DNA of 64,000 bases. Origin: an uncultured Tenacibaculum sp. (GTDB lineage: Bacteria > Bacteroidota > Bacteroidia > Flavobacteriales > Flavobacteriaceae). Within the stretch, counting starts at the first letter, position 1; each line of letters opens with the position of its first letter. The position numbers were made by a program, and so were the translations under genes. Shown in pieces: positions 41,167 through 51,422 of this stretch. The notes beneath the pieces are model-generated. The model was not told where the DNA came from, did not search any database, and was given only the letters and a program-made list of their open reading frames with translations. The stretch lies in assembly GCF_947495995.1 (NCBI RefSeq), contig NZ_CANMAX010000003.1, positions 62,001-126,000 of the forward strand, in the 5' to 3' direction.

Positions 41167-42576
41167 ATGAAGAAATACATAACAAGTGTATTTGTTTTAT
41201 TTTTTGTGAGCATTGTAGTGAATGCTCAAGAAAAAGTATTGCACTTATCAATGCAAGATGCTATTGATTATGCAATCAAAAATAACTACGATAATAAAGT
41301 TGCAGCTAAAAATATAGATGCAGCTAAGGAAAGAAAGTGGGAAACAACGACTATAGGTTTACCACAAATTAACGCCAAAGTAGATTATCAATATTGGCTT
41401 AAGCAACAAGTATCATTGTTGCCTGCAGCAGCTTTTGATAATAGACAATCTGTTATTCAAACTGTAGAAGATTTCTTCGGTTTAACGGCAAACGGTTCAC
41501 CAGTTCCACCAGAAGGCTTTATTCCTTTAGTATTCGGAACCAAGCAAAATGTAAATGCGGCAGTAACCTTAAGTCAGTTAATTTTCGATGGTTCTTACTT
41601 AGTAGGATTACAATCTGCAAAAACGTATTTAAAAATCTCAGAACAAGCTAAAGAGAAAACAGAATTATCTACTAGAGAAGCTGTTGTAAATGCTTACGGA
41701 AATGTTCTTGTAGCAGAAAAAACGTTAGAAATTCTTGAGCGAAACAAACAAGTTTTATCTAAAAACTTAAATGAAACACAAAAGATTTTTGATAATGGTT
41801 TAACTGAAGAAGAAAACGTTGAGCAATTACAAATTACTTTAGGAAACTTAGAAAGCAATATCAATAACACAAAAAGGTTAAAAAAGATTGCTTATCAAAT
41901 GTTAAACATTGCTTTAGGAATCAATATTGAAAAGCAAGTTGCACTATCTGATAACTTAGAAAACTTGGTAGTTAAGAATACTGATTTAGAATTGTTATCA
42001 AAGACTTTCAGTTTAGAAAATCATATCGATTACAGAATAGCTGAAAATAACAAAAGAGCTAACGAACTTTTAGTAAAGTTAGAAAAAAGTAAAGCTTTAC
42101 CATCGTTAAGTGCATTTGTAAACTACGGAGCTAACGCAAATTCAGATACGTTTTCATTTTTCGATAGGGAGCAACAATGGTTTGATTATTCTTTATTAGG
42201 AGTTTCATTAAATATTCCGATTTTCAGTAGCTTCGGAAGAAGATCAAGAACTGCACAAGCAAAAATCGAATTAGAAAATACTGAGATTAGATTACAAGAG
42301 ATTGAACAAAAATTAGACTTACAAGCACAAACAGCTAGAAGTCAATATCAATTAAGTATTGAGAATTTCGATACAGCAAAGAAAAATTTAAGATTGGCAG
42401 AGCGAATTGAGAAGAAACAACAAGTAAAGTTTTTCGAAGGATTATCATCAAGTTTTGATTTATCTCAAGCGCAAAATCAATTATATAGTCAGCAAACAAA
42501 TTACGTGCAATCAATGTTAAACGTAATTGCTAAAAAAGCACAATTAGAAACAGCATTAAATATACCTATAAAATAA
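41167..42576 (+). CDS. TolC-family outer-membrane efflux protein
   Basis: A 469-residue outer-membrane duct. A signal peptide (cleavage near VVNAQ) precedes two homologous repeats of long helices and short barrel strands typical of OEP/TolC (LHLSMQDAIDYAIKNNYDNK at the start, YSLLGVSLNIPIFSSFGRRS in the second half). It forms the exit of the tripartite RND pump encoded by the next two genes; the next gene begins 8 nt later. It might also serve the peptide exporter, which lacks its own duct. Confidence 0.94.
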   Translation: MKKYITSVFVLFFVSIVVNAQEKVLHLSMQDAIDYAIKNNYDNKVAAKNIDAAKERKWETTTIGLPQINAKVDYQYWLKQQVSLLPAAAFDNRQSVIQTVEDFFGLTANGSPVPPEGFIPLVFGTKQNVNAAVTLSQLIFDGSYLVGLQSAKTYLKISEQAKEKTELSTREAVVNAYGNVLVAEKTLEILERNKQVLSKNLNETQKIFDNGLTEEENVEQLQITLGNLESNINNTKRLKKIAYQMLNIALGINIEKQVALSDNLENLVVKNTDLELLSKTFSLENHIDYRIAENNKRANELLVKLEKSKALPSLSAFVNYGANANSDTFSFFDREQQWFDYSLLGVSLNIPIFSSFGRRSRTAQAKIELENTEIRLQEIEQKLDLQAQTARSQYQLSIENFDTAKKNLRLAERIEKKQQVKFFEGLSSSFDLSQAQNQLYSQQTNYVQSMLNVIAKKAQLETALNIPIK

Positions 42577-42584
42577 CCAACTCA

Positions 42585-43757
42585 ATGAGAAAGATATTCA
42601 TACTAACAATAGCTACAGTTCTTTTAGCTTCATGCGGAAAAAAAGGACAATCAGTAGACGCTGTAATTGCATCAGGTGATTTGAAGCAAATTAGAGTCAA
42701 GAAAGACGAATTAAGCACAAAGAGTCAAGAGTTATTAAGTCAACTTAAACAACTTGACGGAGCAATCGCAAAATTAGATACGAATAAAAAGATCCCTTTA
42801 ATAACAACGATAAATGCAAATTCTTCTGAGTTTATCCATTACTTAGAGTTACAAGGAAATGTACAAACAAAGAAAAACGTATTAGTATATCCTGAAGTAC
42901 CAGGACAATTAGTAAGTGTTTTTGTAAAAGAAGGACAAAAAGTTGCTAAAGGACAATCTTTAGCTAGAATAGATGATGGTGGAATGACTAATCAATTAGC
43001 GCAATTAGAGGCTAATGCTGCTTTAGCAGAAACAACTTACCAACGTCAAAAGCGTTTATGGGAACAAAAAATAGGATCTGAGATTCAGTTTTTACAAGCT
43101 AAAACAAATTACGAAGCGCAAAAAAATGCAGTAACAAACTTACGTAAAACTATAGCAAAGTATACAATTAAAGCTCCTTTCACAGGAATTATTGATGACG
43201 TAATTAAAGAGCAAGGAACAGTTGTAGCTCCAGGACCAGGTGCTGAAATTTTCAGAATTGTAAACTTAGGGGACATGTATATCGAAACAGATGTTCCAGA
43301 AAGTTATATCAGTTCAGTTCAAAAAGGAAAAGATGTTGAAGTTGATTTCCCAATCTTAGGAAAGAAAATCGATTCTAAAGTTCGTCAGGCAGGAAACTTT
43401 ATCAATCCTGCAAACAGAACATTTAAGGTAGAAATAGGAGTTCCTAATAAAGATAGAAGTATCAAGCCAAACCTAACAGCTAAACTTAAGATTAACGATT
43501 ACACGAATCCAAATGCAATCTTAATTCCACAAAGTATTATTTCAGAAAACGCAAAAGGACAACAATATGTTTATGTAGTAAATACAAAAGACGGAAAGTC
43601 GATTGCGAAACAAGTAATTATTAAAACTGGTAAAACTCAAGGAGATGTAATTGAGGTGCTTGAAGGAATTAAAAGTGGTATGAAGATTATCAACGACGGT
43701 GCAAGAAGTGTAAAAGATAGTCAGGAAGTAAAAGTATTACAACTAGCCAAAAAATAA
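42585..43757 (+). CDS. RND efflux periplasmic adaptor, lipoprotein
   Basis: A 390-residue membrane fusion protein. A lipobox (LLASCGKKG) anchors it. It has an N-terminal helix, split barrel-sandwich halves (VYPEVPGQLVSVFVKEGQKV and IKAPFTGIIDDVIKEQGTVV) with a helical hairpin between (NQLAQLEANAALAETTYQRQ), and beta-barrel and membrane-proximal domains (IVNLGDMYIETDVPESYISS). It links the inner-membrane RND pump to the TolC duct. Spacing: 8 nt after TolC, 12 nt before the pump. Confidence 0.94.
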   Translation: MRKIFILTIATVLLASCGKKGQSVDAVIASGDLKQIRVKKDELSTKSQELLSQLKQLDGAIAKLDTNKKIPLITTINANSSEFIHYLELQGNVQTKKNVLVYPEVPGQLVSVFVKEGQKVAKGQSLARIDDGGMTNQLAQLEANAALAETTYQRQKRLWEQKIGSEIQFLQAKTNYEAQKNAVTNLRKTIAKYTIKAPFTGIIDDVIKEQGTVVAPGPGAEIFRIVNLGDMYIETDVPESYISSVQKGKDVEVDFPILGKKIDSKVRQAGNFINPANRTFKVEIGVPNKDRSIKPNLTAKLKINDYTNPNAILIPQSIISENAKGQQYVYVVNTKDGKSIAKQVIIKTGKTQGDVIEVLEGIKSGMKIINDGARSVKDSQEVKVLQLAKK

Positions 43758-43769
43758 AAAAACATTCTG

Positions 43770-46700
43770 ATGACAGAACAACAAAAAAAAGTAGATAAAG
43801 AGTTTGGTTTATCTTCTTGGTCAATAAACAATAAAACTACTATTTATGTATTAATGGTAATTATATTGTTCTCTGGAATCTCAGCATTTATTAACATGCC
43901 GAGAGAGAATTTCCCAGAAATCAAGGAAACCAAAATTTACGTAAGCTCTGTTTTCCCAGGAAACACAGCTGAAGATATAGAAAAGCTTATTACAGATCCT
44001 TTAGAAGAAAAGTTAAAAACAGTAAGTAATGTTACTAAGATTAATTCTACTTCTCAAGAGAATGTATCGATGATCACGATCGAATTTAACGAGAGTGTCA
44101 CCGTTGATGAAGCAAAGCAGAAAGTTAAAGATGAAATTGATGAAGAAGTTTCAGGTGAAGATTGGCCAACCTTTAACGGAGCAAAAGTTGAACCTAATGT
44201 TTTCGAATTAAACATAGCTGAAGAAACACCTATTTTAAATATTAATATTTCTGGTGATTATACTGTAGAACAACTTAAAGAGTATGCAGAATACCTTCAA
44301 GATGAAATTGAAGATTTAAAAGAGATTAAGAAAGCAGACATTCGTGGAGCTGAAGAAAAGGAAGTTGAAGTTGCTGTAGATATCTATAAAATGATGGCTG
44401 CTCAAGTTAGTTTTAACGATGTGCTTCAAGCTATTGGAAATGGAAATGCTACAATTTCTGCGGGTAATATTATTTCAAGCGGACAAAGAAGAACGATTAG
44501 AGTTTTAGGAGAAATTACGCAACCAGATGAGTTAGATAATTTCGTAGTTAAAACTGAAAGAGGAAATGCAATCTATTTAAAAGATATTGCAAAGGTTACT
44601 TTTAAAGACAAAGACAAAACTACTTACGCTCGTGAAAATGGTGAGTCTGTAGTAATGCTTGATGTAAAAAAACGTTCTGGAGAGAACATGGTTGAGGCTA
44701 CAGATAAAATTAGAGATATTGTAAAAGAGGCTCAAGAATCTGAAGCATTACCAAAGAATTTACAAGTAACATTAGCGAACGATCAATCATCTAAAACCGT
44801 TGGTCAAGTAGATGATTTAGTAAATAATATCATTTTCGGAGTTATTCTGGTAGTAACAGTTTTAATGTTCTTCTTAGGATTAAAAAATGCGCTATTCGTA
44901 GGTTTTGCAATTCCAATGTCGATGTTTATGTCGTTAATGATTCTAAACATGATGGGTTACACAATGAATACCATGATCCTATTCGGATTAATTATGGGAC
45001 TGGGAATGCTGGTAGATAACGGTATTGTTGTTGTAGAAAACGTGTATCGTTTGATGGATGAAGAAGGAATGTCTCGTTTAGAAGCAGCAAAGAAAGGTAT
45101 TGGAGAAATTGCTTTCCCAATTATTATTTCAACAGCAACAACTGTAGCAGCATTTATTCCTTTAGGAATGTGGCCAGGAGTAATGGGACAATTCATGATC
45201 TATTTCCCAATTACATTATCTGTAGTATTAGGATCTTCATTATTCGTAGCAATTTTCTTCAACTCAGTATTAGTATCTCAATTCATGAGTACAGAAGATA
45301 AAAATATGCCATTAAAAAAGATTATTCGTTTAACAATAATCTTAGGAGTTTTAGGATTGCTTTTCGTGATTTTTGGAGGAGCGATTAGGCCATTAGGAAC
45401 ATTGTTAATTTTTGCTGCAGCAAACTTTTGGATTTACAGATTTATTATGCGTCCAGCTGCAAACGGATTCCAAGCAAGAGCATTACCAAGATGGGAACGT
45501 TTTTACGAAAGAATGATTAGTGGTGTATTAAAGGGTTGGAAACCTCAAGTAATTACAATAATTACTTTTGTAATGTTGATTGTTGCTTTCATGGGATTCG
45601 GAAATTCTGTTCAAAGTAAAAGAACTAAAGTAGAATTCTTCCCAGATAATACTCCAAATCAGATTATTGTATATGTAGAATATCCTCAAGGAACGGATAT
45701 TGAGAAAACAAACGCAATAATGAAAGATATTGAACAGCGTGTTACTAAGGTGATCAATTCTTCAGATTATTTAGATGGAGAGTATAATTTCTTAGTAGAA
45801 AGTTCAGTTACTCAAGTAGGAGCAGGTTCAGGAAATCCACAAACAGATGGAGGTTCAACAGCAGAAATGCCACACAGAGGAAAAGTTGTAGCATCGATGC
45901 GTGAATATAAGTACAGAAAAGGTGCTGATAGTAAAGTGTTGAAAAAAGCAATTACAGATGATTTAAAAGGAATTTATCCTGGATTATCAATTTCTGTTGA
46001 GAAAGATCCTGTTGGCCCACCTGCTGGTTATCCAATTAATATTGAATTAGAAGGAAAAGATTACGTACAGTTAATTAATGTAGCTGAAAAAATGCGTGAT
46101 TTTATCAATACGAAATCTATTCCAGGAATCGCAGAGCTTAAGATCGATGTAAATAAATCTAAGCCAACAATGTTAGTTGATGTTGATAGAAAGAAAGCAG
46201 GAGAGTTAGGTGTTAGTGCTGCACAAGTAGGAACACAATTACGAAATTCTATATTTGGAGCGAAAGCTGGAGTATATAAAGAAGATGGTGAAGATTATGA
46301 TATTTATGTAAGATTTAATGAAGAGAATAGATATAATACAAGTGCTATTTTCAATCAAAATATTACATTCAGAGATCCTTCAAATGGTCAAGTAAAATCT
46401 ATTCCAGTTTCTGCTTTAGCAACACAAAAGAATACTTCTGGTTTTAGTGCAATTAAGCACAAACAAGGAAAAAGAGTAGTTACGGTTTACTCTGCTTTAG
46501 CGCCAGGTTTTACAGATGCAGGAGCAATTGTAGCTAAAATTCAGAATGAAATGAAAACCTTTACAGATTTGCCTGCTACAATTAAAGTAGATTATACAGG
46601 TCAGATTGAAGAGCAAAATAAGCAAATGGCTTTCTTAATGGGGGCATTCTTCTCTGGTTTAGGTTTAATTTTCTTAATCTTAATTTATCAGTTTAACTCA

Positions 46701-47282
46701 GTGTCTAAGCCTGCAATTATCATGTTGGCAATATTCTTAAGTTTAATTGGAGTATTTGGAGGTATTGTAATTTCTGGTTCTTCTTTCGTAATTATGATGA
46801 CAATGATGGGAATTATTTCTCTCGCCGGAATTGTAGTAAACAATGGTGTGGTACTACTCGATTATACCCAGTTATTAATTGATAGGAGAAAAGTCGCTTT
46901 AGGTTTAGATGAAGATGAGTTTGTGAGTATAGAAGACTTAAAAGAGAGTATTATAAAAGGAGGTAAAGCAAGATTACGTCCAGTATTATTAACGGCTATA
47001 ACAACAATTTTAGGTTTAATTCCGTTAGCTACTGGATTGAATATTAACTTTTACACTTTAGTATCAGAATTAAATCCGCATATCTATGTCGGAGGAGATA
47101 ACGTAATTTTCTGGGGACCATTAGCTTGGACAGTTATTTATGGTTTAATTGTAGCTACTTTCTTAACGTTAATTGTAGTGCCAATTTTATTTTATCTGAT
47201 CACGAAATTTAAAATGTGGATCAAAAACAGAAATAGTGTAACAGAAGAATCTTTTGATGAAATTGCTGAGATCGGAAATTAA
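43770..47282 (+). CDS. RND-family efflux pump (AcrB-like)
   Basis: A 1170-residue inner-membrane proton-driven pump, a little longer than AcrB. It has TM1 near residue 27, two large periplasmic loops and the two halves of six helices. The TM4-TM6 region contains GLIMGLGMLVDNGIVVVENV, with the Asp used in proton relay. The second half repeats the pattern (MMGIISLAGIVVNNGVVLLD). The inserted loop after the first half (SVQSKRTKVEFFPDNTPNQI) is typical of the HAE1/CusA-like Bacteroidota group. Substrates unknown. Ends the operon. Confidence 0.94.
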   Translation: MTEQQKKVDKEFGLSSWSINNKTTIYVLMVIILFSGISAFINMPRENFPEIKETKIYVSSVFPGNTAEDIEKLITDPLEEKLKTVSNVTKINSTSQENVSMITIEFNESVTVDEAKQKVKDEIDEEVSGEDWPTFNGAKVEPNVFELNIAEETPILNINISGDYTVEQLKEYAEYLQDEIEDLKEIKKADIRGAEEKEVEVAVDIYKMMAAQVSFNDVLQAIGNGNATISAGNIISSGQRRTIRVLGEITQPDELDNFVVKTERGNAIYLKDIAKVTFKDKDKTTYARENGESVVMLDVKKRSGENMVEATDKIRDIVKEAQESEALPKNLQVTLANDQSSKTVGQVDDLVNNIIFGVILVVTVLMFFLGLKNALFVGFAIPMSMFMSLMILNMMGYTMNTMILFGLIMGLGMLVDNGIVVVENVYRLMDEEGMSRLEAAKKGIGEIAFPIIISTATTVAAFIPLGMWPGVMGQFMIYFPITLSVVLGSSLFVAIFFNSVLVSQFMSTEDKNMPLKKIIRLTIILGVLGLLFVIFGGAIRPLGTLLIFAAANFWIYRFIMRPAANGFQARALPRWERFYERMISGVLKGWKPQVITIITFVMLIVAFMGFGNSVQSKRTKVEFFPDNTPNQIIVYVEYPQGTDIEKTNAIMKDIEQRVTKVINSSDYLDGEYNFLVESSVTQVGAGSGNPQTDGGSTAEMPHRGKVVASMREYKYRKGADSKVLKKAITDDLKGIYPGLSISVEKDPVGPPAGYPINIELEGKDYVQLINVAEKMRDFINTKSIPGIAELKIDVNKSKPTMLVDVDRKKAGELGVSAAQVGTQLRNSIFGAKAGVYKEDGEDYDIYVRFNEENRYNTSAIFNQNITFRDPSNGQVKSIPVSALATQKNTSGFSAIKHKQGKRVVTVYSALAPGFTDAGAIVAKIQNEMKTFTDLPATIKVDYTGQIEEQNKQMAFLMGAFFSGLGLIFLILIYQFNSVSKPAIIMLAIFLSLIGVFGGIVISGSSFVIMMTMMGIISLAGIVVNNGVVLLDYTQLLIDRRKVALGLDEDEFVSIEDLKESIIKGGKARLRPVLLTAITTILGLIPLATGLNINFYTLVSELNPHIYVGGDNVIFWGPLAWTVIYGLIVATFLTLIVVPILFYLITKFKMWIKNRNSVTEESFDEIAEIGN

Positions 47283-47302
47283 AAGATAATTATGTTTGTA
47301 TT

Positions 47303-47346
47303 AAAAAGAGTTAGTAGTTGTTTCTTACTAACTCTTTTTGTTTTTT
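47303..47346 (+). terminator. Terminator of the efflux operon
   Basis: AAAAAGAGTTAGTA (47303-47316) pairs with TACTAACTCTTTTT (47326-47339), followed by further Ts. recX begins only a few bases behind it. Confidence 0.88.
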
Positions 47347-47352
47347 TGAGGT

Positions 47353-47841
47353 ATGATTAAAAAGAGTGTGTTAACGGTAGATGAGGTAAAGAGAAAACTT
47401 GAACGTTATTGCGTTTATCAAGATCGTTGCCATAAAGAAGTTGAAGAAAAATTAAGAGGTTATCATTTAATTCCAGAAGCTAGAGCATTTATCTTATTGC
47501 ATCTTTTAGAACATAATTTCTTAAATGAAGAACGCTTTGCTAAAAGTTTTGCTCGAGGTAAGTTTAGGATTAAAAATTGGGGTAAAGTTCGAATTACTAG
47601 AGAACTAAAATATAGAGATATTTCTGCTTATAACATCAAACATGCACTTTTAGAAATTGATGAAGAAGAATACATTGCTAAACTCAATAATTTAGCTGAA
47701 AAAAAGTGTGATTCAGTAAATGAAACAGATGTATTTAAAAAGCGAAAAAAAGTATTCGATTATCTAAATTACAGAGGCTACGAAATTAGTTTGATTAATG
47801 AAGTTTTGAATATTACTATAAATAAAAAAGAGTCTAATTAG
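47353..47841 (+). CDS. recX: RecX, regulator of RecA
   Basis: A 162-residue helical protein with the three-helix repeat layout of RecX, which binds and dampens RecA filaments. Recognisable pieces are CVYQDRCHKEVEEKLRGYHL, FLNEERFAKSFARGKFRI and WGKVRITRELKYRDIS. The length is normal for Bacteroidota. The start lies just after the efflux terminator, so read-through from the pump operon or a promoter hidden there is required. Confidence 0.9.
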   Translation: MIKKSVLTVDEVKRKLERYCVYQDRCHKEVEEKLRGYHLIPEARAFILLHLLEHNFLNEERFAKSFARGKFRIKNWGKVRITRELKYRDISAYNIKHALLEIDEEEYIAKLNNLAEKKCDSVNETDVFKKRKKVFDYLNYRGYEISLINEVLNITINKKESN

Positions 47842-47852
47842 GCTCTTTTTTA
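47824..47852. terminator. Bidirectional terminator between recX and the BNR protein
   Basis: AAAAAAGAG (47824-47832) pairs with CTCTTTTTT (47843-47851) with CTAATTAG between. It serves recX on the plus strand and the convergent BNR gene on the minus strand. Confidence 0.82.
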
Positions 47853-47873
47853 TTTATAGTAATTAATGTTTCT

Positions 47874-50800
47874 TTATTTTAAAATTAGTTTTTGTGTTGA
47901 TGTTTTCCCTTCTGAAGACATGTTTAAAATATAAATACCTTTAGCATAATTCCCTAAGTCTATAGAGATGTTTAAATTTTTATCATTTTTTCTAGTGAAA
48001 ACTTCTTTACCAGATAGATCAAAAACTTTTATATCAAGGTCTTCGTTGGTGTTTCTGGAGATATTAAATATGTTTTCTGAAGGATTAGGGTATAATGTGA
48101 TCCCTGTAAGAGCTGTAGTTTCATCGTTTATAGATAATACTCCTCCTATTACTAGATTATCAATTATTACACCTTCTTCATTAGTGTTTTGATCGCTAAA
48201 AAACTTAAATCTAAAAATAATATTAGTTTCGCTAGCAAGTGCAGAAAGATCGTGACTATACTCTTTAATAGTTGCATTAGTTAAACCATCAACAGGATTA
48301 GTGCTTTCGCCTACACCAGTCCACTGTTTGCCAGGTAAACCATTGTCTGTTGTATTACTATTATACCAATTAGGATCTGTTGAGTTTCCTAAAATAGACC
48401 ACGATTGTCCGCGATCATTAGAATATTCAACAACCAAATAATCGTAATCAGCTTCAATATCAAATCCCATATCAAATTTTAAAACTGGATTTGTAATTTG
48501 GGAAAGATTATAGCAAGAAGTATATAAATACCCAATAGATCGATCAGCATAATTACCAGCTCCAGTACTATATGCTTTGTTTCCGTCAGGTATATTTAAA
48601 AGAGTTTTGTTGGATGTTATTATAGACCAAATATCAGCATTTGTAGTTTCAGTAAGTAGTTCGTTATTTGTGTTTTCAAAAGTGTTGATAGTTGTAGGCG
48701 TGTCATTGCTGACATTGATAGTAAAGGAAGATGAAAGGCTATTGTTATCAAACGTGTCATTAGTAATATTAACTTCTACATTTAGTTCATGTTCACCTTT
48801 GTTAGAAGTTATTTGAGGTAGTTCAATAGAAGTACTTTCATTTGAAGCTAAACTTCCGTTCCAGTTAAAAGTATTATTGGTTCCTCCGTCTAAATTGTAA
48901 TTAATTATAACATTATTAATTGTTTGATTTCCTTGATTCAAAATAGTGATTTCAGGAGTTACTTGGTCGCCACAGGAAATTAAATTATCTAAATTATTGA
49001 TTGAAATTAATCTTACATCATTGTCAGGTAATTGCCTAGGTATATCAGTTGAAAAAATTCCTCTACCATAAGTAGCAGCATATAGTTTGGAATCTTCTTC
49101 GTTTATATCTAAATCTGTTATTTGCGTATTAGGTAAATTGTTGTCAAAACTTTGCCATTCCATCAAGTTATCATTAATGAAATATACACCTAAATTTGTT
49201 CCTAAATATACAGTGTTATTTCCACTTCTTTCATGGTGTTTTATGATTAATTTGTTTTCTGATGGTAGATTGTTTGTAATATCAGTAAATGTAATGAAGA
49301 ATCCTGATAGAGCAGTGGTTTTATATACTTTGTTATTAGTAGTTACCCATCCTGTACTAGAATCACCATTGCTTATCTCAATTGAAGTGATTGTTTCTCT
49401 TGAGAATGTAAATATATTTGAAAAGGATTGACCTTTGTCTTGGCTTCTAAATAATGAATTTCCAGTAGTTACATATATTATGTTACTATTATTTGGATCA
49501 ATTTCCATATGTGTAATATCAGATCCAAAAGAATTTGATATCTTTTGCCAATTATTATTGACAAGTTGATACAAATGACTATATCCAGCAAATAATTCTC
49601 CTTCCTTATTCATAGCCATAGGAGTGATCCATTCTCCTCCATCATCGTTAGGGCCTGTTTCATCTGAAGGGGCATCTATAGAAGTTCTACCCCCAAAAGT
49701 AGTACTGTTCCCTTGATTTTCAGTAATACTTAAGCTGCCTCCAAATTGAGTGAAGCCATAAAATTTATTAGGATTATTTACATCAACAATTCCTTCCATA
49801 CCATCACCTCCATGATAATTCTTCCAATCATTACCATTAAAACCAAATCCTCCATTGTCTTGTAGTCCACCAGCTATTACATTCAATTTTTTCTGTGATA
49901 CAGAAAGTCTATAAAATTGACTAATCGCAAGATTTTTAGTTAAGTCCGTGAACAAATCGCCATTATTTGTAGATAAATATATTCCGCCATCAGTACCAGC
50001 AAAGAATTTACCATTAAAGTACCTTAGGAAATGTATGTCGGCATGAGTGTAAGAGGGTTCATTAGGATTAAACCAATTATTAATTTTCGTAAAAGAATCT
50101 CCTCCATCTAGTGATCTCCATAAATCTAATACTCCTACAAAGATCATATTTTCATTAGTATCTGAAACTGTTAATGCTAAATCAAACCATGCTTGTGTAC
50201 TTCCAAATATATCTGATGTTTCAGTTGTTTTAGAGAAAGTGCTTCCACTGTTAGTAGATTTATAAACACCGTTGAAAGCGTAATTAGATGCTCTGGTAGC
50301 TGCACTAACAAAATAAACATAATTAGGGTTAGCGGGAGTAACATCCATAGTTATTCTCCCTGAGTTTGTTAATTCAGGTATAGAGATAGCTGTAAAGGAT
50401 TCACCACCATCAGTAGACTTATAAAATGTATCATCACTAGTTGCATACCATGTCATTGAGTCACCAGGTTTCATTTTTAAATCATCTATATTAGCTGGCA
50501 ATGTATTAACCCATGTTGCTCCTCCATCGGTGGTTTTTTGAACTCCTCTGTTTGTAGCTAACAGTAAAGTTTGGGTGTTATTAGGGTTAAAATAAATTTC
50601 ATTCATTTTAGTCGGATTAGCTTGTAGGCTTCCTGTAGTATTCCATGTTACTCCACCATCTTCAGATTTCCAAACCCCAGCTGTAAATGAATCGTTAGCA
50701 TCATCATCACCAGTTGCTATGTAGATTATATTTGAGTTATCTGGGTTAATAGCTATACCAGAAACACCTATATGAGGTAAAAAATCAGTTAAAGGTGTCC

Positions 50801-51299
50801 AGTTTAATCCTGCGTCTGTTGATTTCCAAATACCTCCAGCAGGAGCTCCAATGTAAAAAGTGTTAGAGTTGTTAGGGTCTACGATTATAGCGTTAATTCG
50901 TCCTTGTCCAGATTGTTTAAAACTATTCGAACTATATGTGTTAGAGTTCGAATAAGGGCCTAATGGCTTCCATTCACTGGTGTTGTTGTTAGATCGAGAT
51001 CTTAGTTCTTTCTTCTCTAACCATGAGTTCTTCAAATCATTGAAAGTCTTGAATGAACCATCAGGTTTGAGATAATGCGACCAATGATTTTCCCATCTTT
51101 TAAAAGGTTTAAAACCACTACCTTTTTTGTTTCTATCTACTGTTTTGAAGTATTCTTCAGCTCTTTTAGAAACTTTTTCAAGAGTTTCTTTTTCTCCTCT
51201 TTTTTGAATATTATTTTTATTCCAGGGTGCGTTATGTTGAATTTGTCCAAATCCCAAAAATGTAACGCAAAAAAATGCGATAACGTAAATCTGCTTCAT
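47874..51299 (-). CDS. T9SS-exported BNR-repeat (VPS10/sialidase-like propeller) protein
   Basis: A 1141-residue secreted protein. A signal peptide (near FLGFGQ) precedes an N-terminal helical segment, then propeller blades with BNR/Asp-box motifs (GGIWKSTDAGLNWT, AGVWKSEDGGVTWN, DTFYKSTDGGESF, RSLDGGDSF), a CARDB-like beta domain (VRLISINNLDNLISCGDQVT), a MAM-like domain and a type A T9SS tail (TLYPNPSENIFNISR to QKLILK). Such proteins bind or cut glycans or proteins outside the cell; no catalytic residue set is identifiable. A TAAATTTG -7 box precedes it. Confidence 0.9.
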   Translation of the reverse strand: MKQIYVIAFFCVTFLGFGQIQHNAPWNKNNIQKRGEKETLEKVSKRAEEYFKTVDRNKKGSGFKPFKRWENHWSHYLKPDGSFKTFNDLKNSWLEKKELRSRSNNNTSEWKPLGPYSNSNTYSSNSFKQSGQGRINAIIVDPNNSNTFYIGAPAGGIWKSTDAGLNWTPLTDFLPHIGVSGIAINPDNSNIIYIATGDDDANDSFTAGVWKSEDGGVTWNTTGSLQANPTKMNEIYFNPNNTQTLLLATNRGVQKTTDGGATWVNTLPANIDDLKMKPGDSMTWYATSDDTFYKSTDGGESFTAISIPELTNSGRITMDVTPANPNYVYFVSAATRASNYAFNGVYKSTNSGSTFSKTTETSDIFGSTQAWFDLALTVSDTNENMIFVGVLDLWRSLDGGDSFTKINNWFNPNEPSYTHADIHFLRYFNGKFFAGTDGGIYLSTNNGDLFTDLTKNLAISQFYRLSVSQKKLNVIAGGLQDNGGFGFNGNDWKNYHGGDGMEGIVDVNNPNKFYGFTQFGGSLSITENQGNSTTFGGRTSIDAPSDETGPNDDGGEWITPMAMNKEGELFAGYSHLYQLVNNNWQKISNSFGSDITHMEIDPNNSNIIYVTTGNSLFRSQDKGQSFSNIFTFSRETITSIEISNGDSSTGWVTTNNKVYKTTALSGFFITFTDITNNLPSENKLIIKHHERSGNNTVYLGTNLGVYFINDNLMEWQSFDNNLPNTQITDLDINEEDSKLYAATYGRGIFSTDIPRQLPDNDVRLISINNLDNLISCGDQVTPEITILNQGNQTINNVIINYNLDGGTNNTFNWNGSLASNESTSIELPQITSNKGEHELNVEVNITNDTFDNNSLSSSFTINVSNDTPTTINTFENTNNELLTETTNADIWSIITSNKTLLNIPDGNKAYSTGAGNYADRSIGYLYTSCYNLSQITNPVLKFDMGFDIEADYDYLVVEYSNDRGQSWSILGNSTDPNWYNSNTTDNGLPGKQWTGVGESTNPVDGLTNATIKEYSHDLSALASETNIIFRFKFFSDQNTNEEGVIIDNLVIGGVLSINDETTALTGITLYPNPSENIFNISRNTNEDLDIKVFDLSGKEVFTRKNDKNLNISIDLGNYAKGIYILNMSSEGKTSTQKLILK

Positions 51300-51330
51300 A
51301 AGGAAATTTATATAATTAAATTAAGGATAG

Positions 51331-51338
51331 CAAATTTA
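51331..51338 (-). promoter_or_regulatory. Candidate -7 box for the BNR protein gene
   Basis: Minus-strand TAAATTTG (followed by C) fits TAnnTTTG, 31 nt before the ATG. The upstream A/T-rich region lacks a TTG at the usual spacing. Confidence 0.42.
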
Positions 51339-51422
51339 CATAATGTTTTGTTAAATAATATAATTTTTAACACTCATGAAGTGTTTTAATTATCTATAAT
51401 TCAATTTTTTTCTAAAAAAAAC